The notes under the pieces are model-generated. The model was not told where the DNA came from and did no database searches. It saw only the letters and a program-made list of their open reading frames with translations. A stretch of 47,102 nt of DNA from Hyphomicrobiales bacterium (GTDB lineage: Bacteria > Pseudomonadota > Alphaproteobacteria > Rhizobiales > Rhizobiaceae), in assembly GCA_900468535.1 (NCBI GenBank), contig UBTY01000038.1, positions 1 to 47,102 on the forward strand, read 5' to 3'. Shown here one piece after another: positions 25,196-33,562 of the stretch. A program made the position numbers and the translations under genes. Position 1 is the first letter of the stretch; the number at the start of each line of letters is the position of its first letter.

Positions 25196-26242
25196 ATGGT
25201 CGATTTGAAGAAGCACCTAGAGGATCTGCGCAAGAAGTTTGGCGACAGCGCCGAGTTCTTCGATCCGCGTTTCAGGCGTGTGGCCGAGAAAATCTTCAAA
25301 GGCAGGACGCGCGCGGCACCCTATTCCGGTATTTCGACCTTTGCAGGCCTTCCCTACAAGGAAGTGAATTTTGCCGCTCCTGATTTCGGGGACCTTCAGG
25401 TTGCCGCAGTTGGGATCCCTATGGATCTCGGTGTCAGCAATCGGCCGGGTTCACGCTTTGGACCGCGGGCAGTGCGCAGCATCGAGCGTATCGGTCCCTA
25501 TAACCACGTACTGGACTGCGCGCCTGCCTACGACCTGCGCGCCGCCGACATCGGCGATATCCCCTTTGGCAGCCGCTACCGGCTGGAGCAATGCCATCAG
25601 AATATCGAGACAGCGATCGGCAAGATCGTCGACGCAGGCGTTATTCCGCTCTCCGTCGGCGGCGACCACTCGATCACGCATCCGATTCTGAAAGCGGTCG
25701 GCGCCAAGGCACCCGTCGGGCTTATCCACATCGACGCCCACTGCGATACGGGCGGCCCGTTCGACCAGACGAAGTTCCACCATGGCGGCCCGATGCGCAA
25801 TGCCGTTCTCGACGGCGTCCTCGATCCGACGCGTACGATCCAGATCGGAATCAGAGGGCCCTCCGAATATCTCTGGGAGTTCTCCTATGAATCCGGAATG
25901 ACAGTCATTCACGCCGAGGAAATCAACGGGATGGGCATCCCGGCGATCATCGAGAAGGCTCGGCAGATCGTCGGCGATGGCCCGACCTACCTGTCCTTCG
26001 ACGTGGACAGCCTTGATCCCGCCTTTGCACCAGGCACCGGCACGCCCGAGATCGGCGGCCTGACCAGCCGCGAGGCTCTGGAACTCCTGCGCGGCCTGAA
26101 GGGTCTCAATTTCGTCGGAGGCGATGTTGTCGAGGTAGCACCGCAATATGACAGCACGACCAACACCGCGCAGGCTGGTGCTCAGGTGTTGTTTGAAATC
26201 CTGAGCCTGCTGGTATTCAGCCCTGCTGTGACCAAGGGTTGA
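25196..26242 (+). CDS. Ureohydrolase family protein with N-terminal extension
   Basis: 348 residues, arginase/agmatinase family. Metal ligands: H158 (GGDH), D180, H182 and D184 (IDAHCDTGG), D269 and D271 (FDVDSLDPA). Compared with the other ureohydrolase here it has about 40 extra N-terminal residues (KKHLEDLRKKFGDSAEFFDP...) and HHGGPMRNAV in place of THGTPFRRAI, so its substrate probably differs. N-terminally extended members include guanidine hydrolases; agmatinase or another guanidino-hydrolase is equally possible. AGAAGGAA precedes the ATG. It is downstream of TetR and the NTF2-like gene, divergent from the transporter operon. Confidence 0.88.
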   Translation: MVDLKKHLEDLRKKFGDSAEFFDPRFRRVAEKIFKGRTRAAPYSGISTFAGLPYKEVNFAAPDFGDLQVAAVGIPMDLGVSNRPGSRFGPRAVRSIERIGPYNHVLDCAPAYDLRAADIGDIPFGSRYRLEQCHQNIETAIGKIVDAGVIPLSVGGDHSITHPILKAVGAKAPVGLIHIDAHCDTGGPFDQTKFHHGGPMRNAVLDGVLDPTRTIQIGIRGPSEYLWEFSYESGMTVIHAEEINGMGIPAIIEKARQIVGDGPTYLSFDVDSLDPAFAPGTGTPEIGGLTSREALELLRGLKGLNFVGGDVVEVAPQYDSTTNTAQAGAQVLFEILSLLVFSPAVTKG

Positions 26243-26251
26243 TTAAACATA

Positions 26252-26286
26252 GTCGATGGCAGCGCGTTTTTCGCGCCGCCGTCGAC
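26252..26286. terminator. Long imperfect hairpin between convergent genes
   Basis: GTCGA-t-GGC-a-GCGCG, loop TTTTT, then CGCGC-c-GCC-g-TCGAC forms a 15-bp stem with two mismatches. It sits just after the ureohydrolase stop and before the end of the alditol oxidase gene. There is no U tail after the stem, so it is a terminator only by position. Confidence 0.45.
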
Positions 26287-26324
26287 CTGTAAAGGGAAGC
26301 CCGCAGCTGGAGCAAGCTCAACGG

Positions 26325-27569
26325 TCAACGCTTAGAGAGAACGGTCTCCAGCCACGGGTTGGAGAACTTCCGCTGAGGATCCAATCGATCCCTCAACGCT
26401 GAAAAATCTGCAAACTTCGGATAGAGCCGGCCAATCGGCCGCGGCGAGAACACCTTGCCCCAATGCGGCAGGGCCTCGAACGCAGAAAGCGCCTCCTCGA
26501 TATGAGAAACGGCCTCATCGACGGCAGCCTGTTCTCGAAGCCACGTGAAATGGATTGAAAGCGTATCGCGCTGGTATTGCGGGCTTAGCCAGAGATCGTC
26601 AGCGGCAACCGTGCGAAATTCGCTCGCCTGGATCAAAGGGACAAAGCGCTCGCGTACACCAAGAAGCGCTTCAATGGCAGCAGCCGCGAACCGCCGTGGA
26701 ACATGGAACTCCGACTGGATTTCCTCGCCACTGCTTGGCGTGAATCCCATCTTGAAATGCGGCAGGCGATCCGACCAGCGTCCGTATTGCTGCAACTGGT
26801 CGGTCGAATTCTGAGGGTCCAGTCCAATGATGGGATGGCGCTTGACCGTCGAGCGCACCGCGCCAAACATGTCCTCGGCCCAGTTATCCGCGCCGGCCTT
26901 GCGTTTCAGCCAGATCGCACCGGCCTGCTCGCGCCATTGCGTGAAAACGCTGACGCTATAGCCCGCCCCCATGATCGCATCGAAATTCTCCAGCAAAGCG
27001 GGCCACGATAGACCCTCATAGACACCCTGAGCGACCTCGAACTCCGGCGCCACATCCAGCGTCACCCGGGAAATGACGCCAAGCGCTCCCAGATGAACGA
27101 CCGCGCCTGAGAAATCGGGATCACCTCTTTTAAGGCGAACGAGAGTGCCGCCACCAGCGACGAACTCTATTGCGCTTACTGCCGTTGCGAGATTTCCATT
27201 CCCATCGCCCGAGCCGTGCGTGGCTGTCGCTATGGCGCCAGCAATCGAAATATGCGGAAGCGACGCGAGATTATGGATCGCGAGCTTGCGGTCATTCAAG
27301 AAGCTGGCGAGTTCTCCGTATGTCGCATGCCCCCCGATCGAAACGCTTGCACCATCTGCCTCCACGACTGGATCAATAGGCATGTCGGACAAGACGATCG
27401 CCAGATCGCCGTCGGCGATTGCATTGAACGAATGCCGCGAGCCGAGAACCTTCAGATTTTCCGAGCGCGCAACGGTCTCGCAGAGCGCATCGACGGACGC
27501 CGGATAAACGCAGTCGCGAAAGCCATAGCGAAAGCTCGCTGCCCAGTTGGTGCTCGGTGGGGTTTTCAT
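26325..27569 (-). CDS. Alditol oxidase (AldO/xylitol oxidase-like)
   Basis: The 414-residue FAD oxidase has an N-terminal FAD-binding type 4 domain and a C-terminal ALO domain. H46 in VLGSRHSFNAIAD matches the histidine that holds FAD covalently in Streptomyces AldO. SLPHISIAGAIATATHGSG, the SVFTQWREQ segment and HWGKVF near the C-terminus also match AldO closely, and so does the length (AldO about 418). It oxidises the primary alcohol of alditols such as xylitol or sorbitol with O2, giving an aldose and H2O2. No signal peptide, so probably cytosolic. The upstream 274 bp to the CNNM gene hold no gene. Confidence 0.88.
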   Translation of the reverse strand: MKTPPSTNWAASFRYGFRDCVYPASVDALCETVARSENLKVLGSRHSFNAIADGDLAIVLSDMPIDPVVEADGASVSIGGHATYGELASFLNDRKLAIHNLASLPHISIAGAIATATHGSGDGNGNLATAVSAIEFVAGGGTLVRLKRGDPDFSGAVVHLGALGVISRVTLDVAPEFEVAQGVYEGLSWPALLENFDAIMGAGYSVSVFTQWREQAGAIWLKRKAGADNWAEDMFGAVRSTVKRHPIIGLDPQNSTDQLQQYGRWSDRLPHFKMGFTPSSGEEIQSEFHVPRRFAAAAIEALLGVRERFVPLIQASEFRTVAADDLWLSPQYQRDTLSIHFTWLREQAAVDEAVSHIEEALSAFEALPHWGKVFSPRPIGRLYPKFADFSALRDRLDPQRKFSNPWLETVLSKR

Positions 27570-27843
27570 GAGGAACCTCGACAGCCTGTATGAAATTGAA
27601 CGACCGCCGTCCGAGAATCACTCCGATGGCGACGCAAGGATGAGCATAAGAGCCTCCGCTTGGGAATCGCGAAAGGCGTCGGCAGCGCTCCGTGACCGCG
27701 CGCATGCCCGTGACCTCAAGTGAACTTGCGATAGCAAACGCATACGGTGATTGCTCTGAAAATGCCGGTCACATTTCTTCGACTGGCGTTCGGCGCTTAG
27801 TTTGCCTATCTTTGCGGGACTACAAAAAACATAAGGTTCGATT

Positions 27844-29157
27844 TTGCTTCTCGAAATTTCGATTGTCATTATTCTTACGGTCCTGAATGGCGTTCTGGCC
27901 ATGTCCGAACTTGCTGTGGTGTCCTCACGCCCGGCCCGACTGAAGGTTCTTGCGGACCAGGGAAGCAGAGGCGCTTCCATTGCTATCAAGCTCTCCGAGA
28001 ACCCCGGCCGTTTTCTATCGACGGTGCAGATCGGCATCACCCTCGTTGGCGTGCTTTCCGGTGCGTTTTCGGGTGCGACGCTCGGCGCTCGCCTGTCCAG
28101 CTGGCTTGCCGCGCAGGGCTTGTCACCGGCGATGGCCGACGGTTTCGGCGTCGGTTCCGTCGTCGTTGCGATCACCTACCTCTCGCTCATCGTCGGCGAA
28201 CTGGTGCCGAAGCAGATCGCCTTGCGCGCGCCTGAAGCCGTCGCAAGCAAGGTCGCCCCTGCCATGTTGTGGATGTCGCGCCTGGCGTCTCCGCTTGTCT
28301 GGCTGCTGGATTTCTCGGGCAGGCTCGTCCTTCGCATCCTCGGCCAATCCGGAAAAACGGCCGATGGCGTCACCGACGAAGAAATCAAGACCGTTCTTGC
28401 GGAAGCACACAGCGCCGGTGTGATCGAAACCGAGGAATCGGCAATGATCTCGGGTGTCATGCGGTTGGCCGACAGAAACGCGCGCGCACTGATGACACCG
28501 CGCCGCGACGTCGAGGTGATTGACATCGAGGATAGCTTCGAAGAGATCCGGAGCCAGCTTCAGCGCTCGACGAAGGCCCGGCTTCCTGTCCGCAAAAACA
28601 ACTCTGATGAAATCATCGGCATTTTGCTTGCGAAGGATTTCTACGATGCTTTGGCATCATCGCAGAAGGTGGATATAGCCGGCATGGTCCAAGAGGTGCC
28701 GGTGGTTTCCGATCTGTCGGGTGCTCTCGATGTCATTCAGGCCATCCGCCGGTCCCCCTGCCACCTGGTTCTCGTTTATGACGAGTACGGTCATTTCGAA
28801 GGTATCGTGACATCAGGCGACATCCTGGAGGGTATTCTCGGCGCGGTACAGGAAGACACCATCGGCGAACAGGCGATCGTTCGCCGCCATGACGGCAGCT
28901 ACCTCGTCTCCGGTTGGACGCCGATCGACGAGTTTGCAAACTTCATGGGCTTTGCCCCTGACGACGACCGCGATTATCAGACGGTTGCCGGTCTCGTTCT
29001 CGAGGAACTGAAGCACCTGCCGGATCTTGGCGAGAGCTTCGTCAAGAACGGCTGGCGTTTCGAGGTTATCGATCTCGATGGCCGCCGCATCGACAAGCTG
29101 CTGCTGACTGCCGAAACACCGCCGTCCGCCGCGGATGGCGGACAATCCCTGCATTGA
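27844..29157 (+). CDS. CNNM/CorC family membrane protein (hemolysin-like)
   Basis: 437 residues. An N-terminal DUF21/CNNM transmembrane domain (about 1-190) has the motif SELAVVSSRPARL and GELVPKQIALRAPE. A pair of CBS domains follows (about 205-330: RALMTPRRDVEVID, then SPCHLVLVYDEYGHFEGIVT), and a CorC/HlyC domain closes the protein. The family is linked to Mg2+/Co2+ handling; hemolysin annotations are historical. The start is TTG 27844, preceded by AAGG 7-8 nt upstream. A terminator hairpin follows the stop codon, so it is likely monocistronic. Confidence 0.9.
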   Translation: MLLEISIVIILTVLNGVLAMSELAVVSSRPARLKVLADQGSRGASIAIKLSENPGRFLSTVQIGITLVGVLSGAFSGATLGARLSSWLAAQGLSPAMADGFGVGSVVVAITYLSLIVGELVPKQIALRAPEAVASKVAPAMLWMSRLASPLVWLLDFSGRLVLRILGQSGKTADGVTDEEIKTVLAEAHSAGVIETEESAMISGVMRLADRNARALMTPRRDVEVIDIEDSFEEIRSQLQRSTKARLPVRKNNSDEIIGILLAKDFYDALASSQKVDIAGMVQEVPVVSDLSGALDVIQAIRRSPCHLVLVYDEYGHFEGIVTSGDILEGILGAVQEDTIGEQAIVRRHDGSYLVSGWTPIDEFANFMGFAPDDDRDYQTVAGLVLEELKHLPDLGESFVKNGWRFEVIDLDGRRIDKLLLTAETPPSAADGGQSLH

Positions 29158-29163
29158 GCAAAC

Positions 29164-29198
29164 TGGAGTGCGGCGCATGCACGCACTCCATCCCTTTT
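29164..29198 (+). terminator. Terminator after the CNNM gene
   Basis: A perfect 9-bp stem TGGAGTGCG/CGCACTCCA with a 9-nt loop lies 7 bp after the stop codon and is followed by TCCCTTTT. This is a good Rho-independent terminator. The remaining ~245 bp to the next gene hold its promoter region and no gene I can see. Confidence 0.65.
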
Positions 29199-29445
29199 CG
29201 CCGATAATCAGGCCTGACGGCAACGCGACTGTGGAAAACTTTTGGTTTCCTTGGCTGCTTTTGGCTGCTAACAGCGCGCTCAAACGCGGATACGGTCAGC
29301 GGGCGCGACACCGGCTGCGTTTCAGGCGGCTTGCGCCTACCATGAAGACGCATTAATGCAATACGCACTTTATGGGCGAGTGCTTGCCGATCATCGAAAT
29401 GTCATTTTCTGGCTGTTCTGATCGCAGAGGTTTGGAAGAGCGGTG

Positions 29446-30267
29446 ATGCAGGATCGGCTGTCCACGCAGGAGACGCAACTGGCTGAAGCGACAAAGCTGA
29501 CCGCAACGGCTTGCGGCCAAACGCTTCTCGATTCCATTGCTGCCTACGTGATCAATCTCGATCGCTCTTTCGACAGATGGGAACACATCCAGGGCGAAGC
29601 AGAGAGGCTTGGGCTAGCTGTCGAGCGGGTCGCAGGCGTCGATGCAAGCAAGGTTTTGCTGGCAGAGGCCCCATTCTATCGGCACCGCGCCTTTGTCCGT
29701 GCCAACGGGCGCCCCATGCTGCGGGCCGAGTATGGTTGCTACCTTGCACACCTCGGCGCAATCCGCACCTTCCTTTCCAGCAGCGCCGATGCGGCGATTA
29801 TCATGGAAGACGATGTCTCCTTGCAGGCGGACCTGGTTGAACGCGCCGCCGCTATTCTCGCTGCCGCACCGTCCGCCGACGTCGTAAAGCTTCTCAATCA
29901 CAGAACGGTGCTTCATCGCAGCGTTGCCAGAACGAGCCTTGGCGATGATGTCGGTCGTTGTCTGTTCGGCCCCCAGGGGTCTGCCGCCTGCTATCTCGTG
30001 ACCCGCAAAGGCGCCGAGAAGCTGCTCGAGGCGCTGGAGCGCATCGAATTGCCCTATGACATCGCGCTCGAACGAGGCTGGGCCACGGGCCTCAGCGTCT
30101 ACAGCGTCAAGGACAATGTCCTGCATCTTTCAGAACGGTCGCAGGAAAGCCAGATCGCCGATCGAGCCAAGTATCGCTCGATCAAGCTCCGCGGCATCAG
30201 GAAGATCCCGACGCATATCTTTCGCATCATCGAGTTAACCCGACGGATAAAGTACGCACTCGGATGA
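29446..30267 (+). CDS. Glycosyltransferase family 25 (LPS biosynthesis)
   Basis: About 273 residues with the GT25 hallmarks: YVINLDRSFDRWEHIQGEA near residue 33, RAEYGCYLAHLGAIRTFL, and the Asp-rich metal site IIMEDDVSLQ. FGPQGSAACYLVTRKGAEKL follows as in LPS galactosyl/glucosyltransferases. It transfers a sugar to lipopolysaccharide or another surface glycan on the cytoplasmic face. GTG 29443 and ATG 29446 are adjacent; GGAAGAG is best spaced for the ATG. It overlaps the O-antigen ligase gene by 4 bp and starts a five-gene polysaccharide operon. Confidence 0.88.
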   Translation: MQDRLSTQETQLAEATKLTATACGQTLLDSIAAYVINLDRSFDRWEHIQGEAERLGLAVERVAGVDASKVLLAEAPFYRHRAFVRANGRPMLRAEYGCYLAHLGAIRTFLSSSADAAIIMEDDVSLQADLVERAAAILAAAPSADVVKLLNHRTVLHRSVARTSLGDDVGRCLFGPQGSAACYLVTRKGAEKLLEALERIELPYDIALERGWATGLSVYSVKDNVLHLSERSQESQIADRAKYRSIKLRGIRKIPTHIFRIIELTRRIKYALG

Positions 30268-31622
30268 ACACAACACCCGTTTACAACCGTATCGCTGCCG
30301 CTCTTCCCGTCGTCCTGTGGCTGGCATTCATGTCCGCGGTCGTCGTTGAAAGCGACGTATACCGCTACGCGGCGATCACTTTGACGATCATCGCCGCTGT
30401 CACCTGTCAGGCGGATTGCCGTCGTATCATCAGAGACTGGCTGGCGGTGCTGTGCGTGGCGTGGGCAGCCTACGCGCTGATCCGGTTCCTTTTCGAATAT
30501 ATCGCCTTTGGAGAGCATGGCGCTTCCGAATGGCTCTATGTGTTTCCGGCGTTTTTCCCGATCCTAGGTGTCGCTCTTACGGCGACCTGGAACTCCGTCG
30601 AACGCGCGCTGTTTGCTCTCTTTGCGATCGCGGCCGTGCTTTTCGTCATTCTCACGCCGTACCACTCGATCGTGGCTGGCGACCAGATTTCCCCTCTGCT
30701 TCACCACAATTCGATCCACGGCGCTGTCGGCTGCGGTTTTCTGTTCTTGGGCGTCTTTCACTTCATGGCCCACCAGATCGAAGTCGGTGCCGCGCGACGT
30801 ACGAGGAATGTGGCGATTGCGCTCGCGCTGGTGATCATGGCGTTTGCCCTCGTCAACATCTACGGCGCCAAATCCAAGGGTGTGTGGCTGGCTCTGCTTC
30901 CAGCTTTGGCGACCATGGTGATCTGCGCTTTTGTCTACATCCGCCAGACCCATATCAGGACTGCAATGATCGCCCTGCTCGGCATCGTGGTCGTCGGCTC
31001 GTATCTTGTCCGAGCCAATGTCGAGAAAGTCGCACTGGCGACATTCAATTCGGTAGCCGGTATCGGCACACGCCTCTATGACGGCGATTCCCTCATTGCG
31101 GTCATGAAGGACGCGATCGCATCCAACGGAACGCCAACGTCACTGGATGAGCGTCTTCAGCTGTGGACCAATGCGCTCGAAGTGCTGCAGGTGCATCCCA
31201 TTCTCGGTAGCGGCAACGGCTGGCTGACGATCTGGCGTACGACCGATTACGCTGGCGTGCCCTACACGCTGATCCATAACGGCTATCTCGAAATCCTTGT
31301 CCGGTATGGCTTCGTGGGACTTGGCATTTTCGTGTTCATTCTTGCGGCAACCATCTACCGGCTGCACCGGGCCGCGCTTGCCGGCATTATCAGCAAGAGC
31401 GCGTTCTCGTGCTACCTGACATTCGTGATCTACTTCTGCTTCACGATCCTCAGCAACTCCAACAACCGGCTTGCCATCGGCGAGAGCTTCGTCCTCCTCT
31501 GTGGAGCCTTGACTTTTGCATGCACTCTTCGCATGCGTGATCGCGCAAGAGACATCAAGCTGTCAACGGCTACGGGACTCGAGGGCGGAATGATCGGCCA
31601 GGGCGGATCGCATCGTGGATAG
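30264..31622 (+). CDS. O-antigen ligase/polymerase family (Wzy_C) membrane protein
   Basis: 452 residues with about 11-12 membrane helices and one large periplasmic loop (about residues 250-330). It contains HNGYLEILVRYGFVGLGIF, the conserved Wzy_C motif with the His used by WaaL/Wzy-type enzymes. These join or polymerise undecaprenyl-linked glycans in the periplasm. It overlaps the GT25 gene by 4 bp and the dehydratase gene by 8 bp. Ligase and polymerase cannot be told apart by sequence alone. Confidence 0.87.
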   Translation: MNTTPVYNRIAAALPVVLWLAFMSAVVVESDVYRYAAITLTIIAAVTCQADCRRIIRDWLAVLCVAWAAYALIRFLFEYIAFGEHGASEWLYVFPAFFPILGVALTATWNSVERALFALFAIAAVLFVILTPYHSIVAGDQISPLLHHNSIHGAVGCGFLFLGVFHFMAHQIEVGAARRTRNVAIALALVIMAFALVNIYGAKSKGVWLALLPALATMVICAFVYIRQTHIRTAMIALLGIVVVGSYLVRANVEKVALATFNSVAGIGTRLYDGDSLIAVMKDAIASNGTPTSLDERLQLWTNALEVLQVHPILGSGNGWLTIWRTTDYAGVPYTLIHNGYLEILVRYGFVGLGIFVFILAATIYRLHRAALAGIISKSAFSCYLTFVIYFCFTILSNSNNRLAIGESFVLLCGALTFACTLRMRDRARDIKLSTATGLEGGMIGQGGSHRG

Positions 31623-33528
31623 CTATACCCAGAGAATTCTTGCGATCCCACGGCCTGCCAAGCGGCTGGTGGCACTCATTTTCGATGCTGGCCTCTGCGT
31701 TCTGACGGTTTGGCTGGCGTTCTGCTTTCGCTTCAACGATTGGTACGCCCTTTCCGGTGTCCAGTACGTCACGATTCCGGTATCGTTGCTGATTGCGTTA
31801 CCGCTTTTTGTCACCTCGGGCCTCTACAGAGCGATCTTCCGTTTCATCGGCTGGGCCGCTTTCGTTACGGTGATCAAATGCGTGGCGATCTACGGCTTGC
31901 TCTACATGGTGATTTTCACCGTCATCAGCATCCCGACGATACCGCGCACGGTCGGCATATTGCAGCCGCTGCTTTTGCTCCTGGCCGTCGGCCTTTCGCG
32001 TTTTGTGGCGCGTTATTTCCTATACGATGCCTATAACCGCATTCTGAGGCAGAACACCGAAGTCAGGACCCTTGTCTATGGCACCGGCCCACAAGGGCGG
32101 CAGCTCGTAAGTGCGCTGGGTCACGGAGGCGAATTCAAGGTCGTTGGCTTTCTGGATGACGACCCTGGCCTGCAGGGCAACCTGATCAACGGCGTGAAGG
32201 TCTTCAATCCCGCAACCATTCTGAAGACCTGTGCCGAGCTGCGAGTACGGACGGTGCTTCTTGCCCTCCCGCAGATCGACAGGGCACGCCGCAACGAAAT
32301 CATCGAGACGCTGAGAAGCGCCAAAGTGGCAGTGCGCACCGTTCCCGATATCGGCGCGCTTGCGGTCGGGCGCGCGCAATTGACGGATCTGCAGGATCTC
32401 GACATCGAAGATCTGCTTGGACGTAGCGCAGTACCTCCTAATCCATCGCTTCTCGAGCAGAACGTGAAGGGGCGCGTCGTCCTCGTCACCGGTGCCGCCG
32501 GCTCGATCGGAAGCCAGCTTTGCCGTGAAATCGCGAAACTCCAGCCTTCAGCACTTCTGCTGCTCGATCAGAACGAATACGGCATCTATGCCTTGCACAA
32601 CGAGCTGTCGGGCGATGTGACGGAGGATATGTTTCCGATCGTGCCGCTGCTTGCCAGCGTCTGCGACGAGGCGCGCATCAAGAGCATATTCGACACCTGG
32701 CAACCGGCTACGGTTTATCACGCCGCTGCCTACAAGCATGTTCCCCTGGTCGAGCAAAACCCAGCCGAAGGCGTCAAGACCAACGTTTTCGGCACGCTCA
32801 CCGTGTCACGAGCGGCGGTTACCGCCGGTGTGAACCGGTTGATCCTTGTCAGCACCGACAAGGCGGTCCGACCGACCAACATCATGGGCGCGACAAAGAG
32901 GCTTGCGGAAATGGTCCTGCAGGCGCAGGCGGCGCAGAGCTCGACAACCACGTTCTCCATGGTGCGCTTCGGGAACGTTCTTGGTTCTTCGGGCTCTGTC
33001 GTTCCCCTTTTCCGGCAGCAGATTGGCCGCGGTGGCCCGATCACCTTGACGCATGCGGAGATCACGCGCTTTTTCATGACCGTGCCGGAGGCCGCACAGC
33101 TCGTGATTCAGGCTGGTGCCATGGCCAAAGGCGGCGACGTCTACCTGCTCGACATGGGCGAGCCGGTCAAGATCATCGATCTGGCCCGGCGGATGGTTGA
33201 ATTGTCAGGACTGACGGTGCGCGACGATCAAAACCCGGCGGGCGATATCGAGATTGTCACGACCGGCCTTCGTCCCGGCGAAAAGCTCTATGAAGAGCTG
33301 CTAATCAGCGACAACCCCGAATTTACAGAGCATCCGAAGATCCGGACAGCTACAGAGCACTTCATGCCGTGGCCGGAGCTGTCGACCAAGCTCGACGAAC
33401 TGCGCGACTTCGCGCTCGCTGGAGATGCTGCGGCCCTTCGAGTTTGCCTGAGCGAACTTGTCTCCGGCTATCGCCCCTTCGAGAAGGTCGTTGATCTTGT
33501 GTCGCTAAGGCAGGAACTCGCGCCCTGA
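31615..33528 (+). CDS. Membrane-bound UDP-sugar 4,6-dehydratase, WbpM/WreV-like
   Basis: 637 residues. N-terminal helices (about 15-125), then a first Rossmann-like domain (about 145-260, VYGTGPQGRQL), then the dehydratase domain with the cofactor loop VTGAAGSIGS (291-300) and STDKAVRPTNIMGATKR. In the last motif Met takes the place of the usual catalytic Tyr, as in WbpM. Such enzymes make UDP-4-keto-6-deoxy-GlcNAc, the precursor of QuiNAc and related sugars. It starts at GTG 31615, overlapping the ligase gene by 8 bp. With the following reductase and sugar transferase it matches the rhizobial QuiNAc pathway (wreV, wreQ, wreU). Confidence 0.9.
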   Translation: MDSYTQRILAIPRPAKRLVALIFDAGLCVLTVWLAFCFRFNDWYALSGVQYVTIPVSLLIALPLFVTSGLYRAIFRFIGWAAFVTVIKCVAIYGLLYMVIFTVISIPTIPRTVGILQPLLLLLAVGLSRFVARYFLYDAYNRILRQNTEVRTLVYGTGPQGRQLVSALGHGGEFKVVGFLDDDPGLQGNLINGVKVFNPATILKTCAELRVRTVLLALPQIDRARRNEIIETLRSAKVAVRTVPDIGALAVGRAQLTDLQDLDIEDLLGRSAVPPNPSLLEQNVKGRVVLVTGAAGSIGSQLCREIAKLQPSALLLLDQNEYGIYALHNELSGDVTEDMFPIVPLLASVCDEARIKSIFDTWQPATVYHAAAYKHVPLVEQNPAEGVKTNVFGTLTVSRAAVTAGVNRLILVSTDKAVRPTNIMGATKRLAEMVLQAQAAQSSTTTFSMVRFGNVLGSSGSVVPLFRQQIGRGGPITLTHAEITRFFMTVPEAAQLVIQAGAMAKGGDVYLLDMGEPVKIIDLARRMVELSGLTVRDDQNPAGDIEIVTTGLRPGEKLYEELLISDNPEFTEHPKIRTATEHFMPWPELSTKLDELRDFALAGDAAALRVCLSELVSGYRPFEKVVDLVSLRQELAP

Positions 33529-33562
33529 AGGCCTTGAGCTCCTCCCACCTGATGGAGATTGA

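Noticed and set aside
24059..25216. A 385-codon open frame on the minus strand
   Set aside because: It covers the TetR and NTF2-like genes in antisense and crosses their intergenic gap. Both plus-strand genes have convincing folds and starts.
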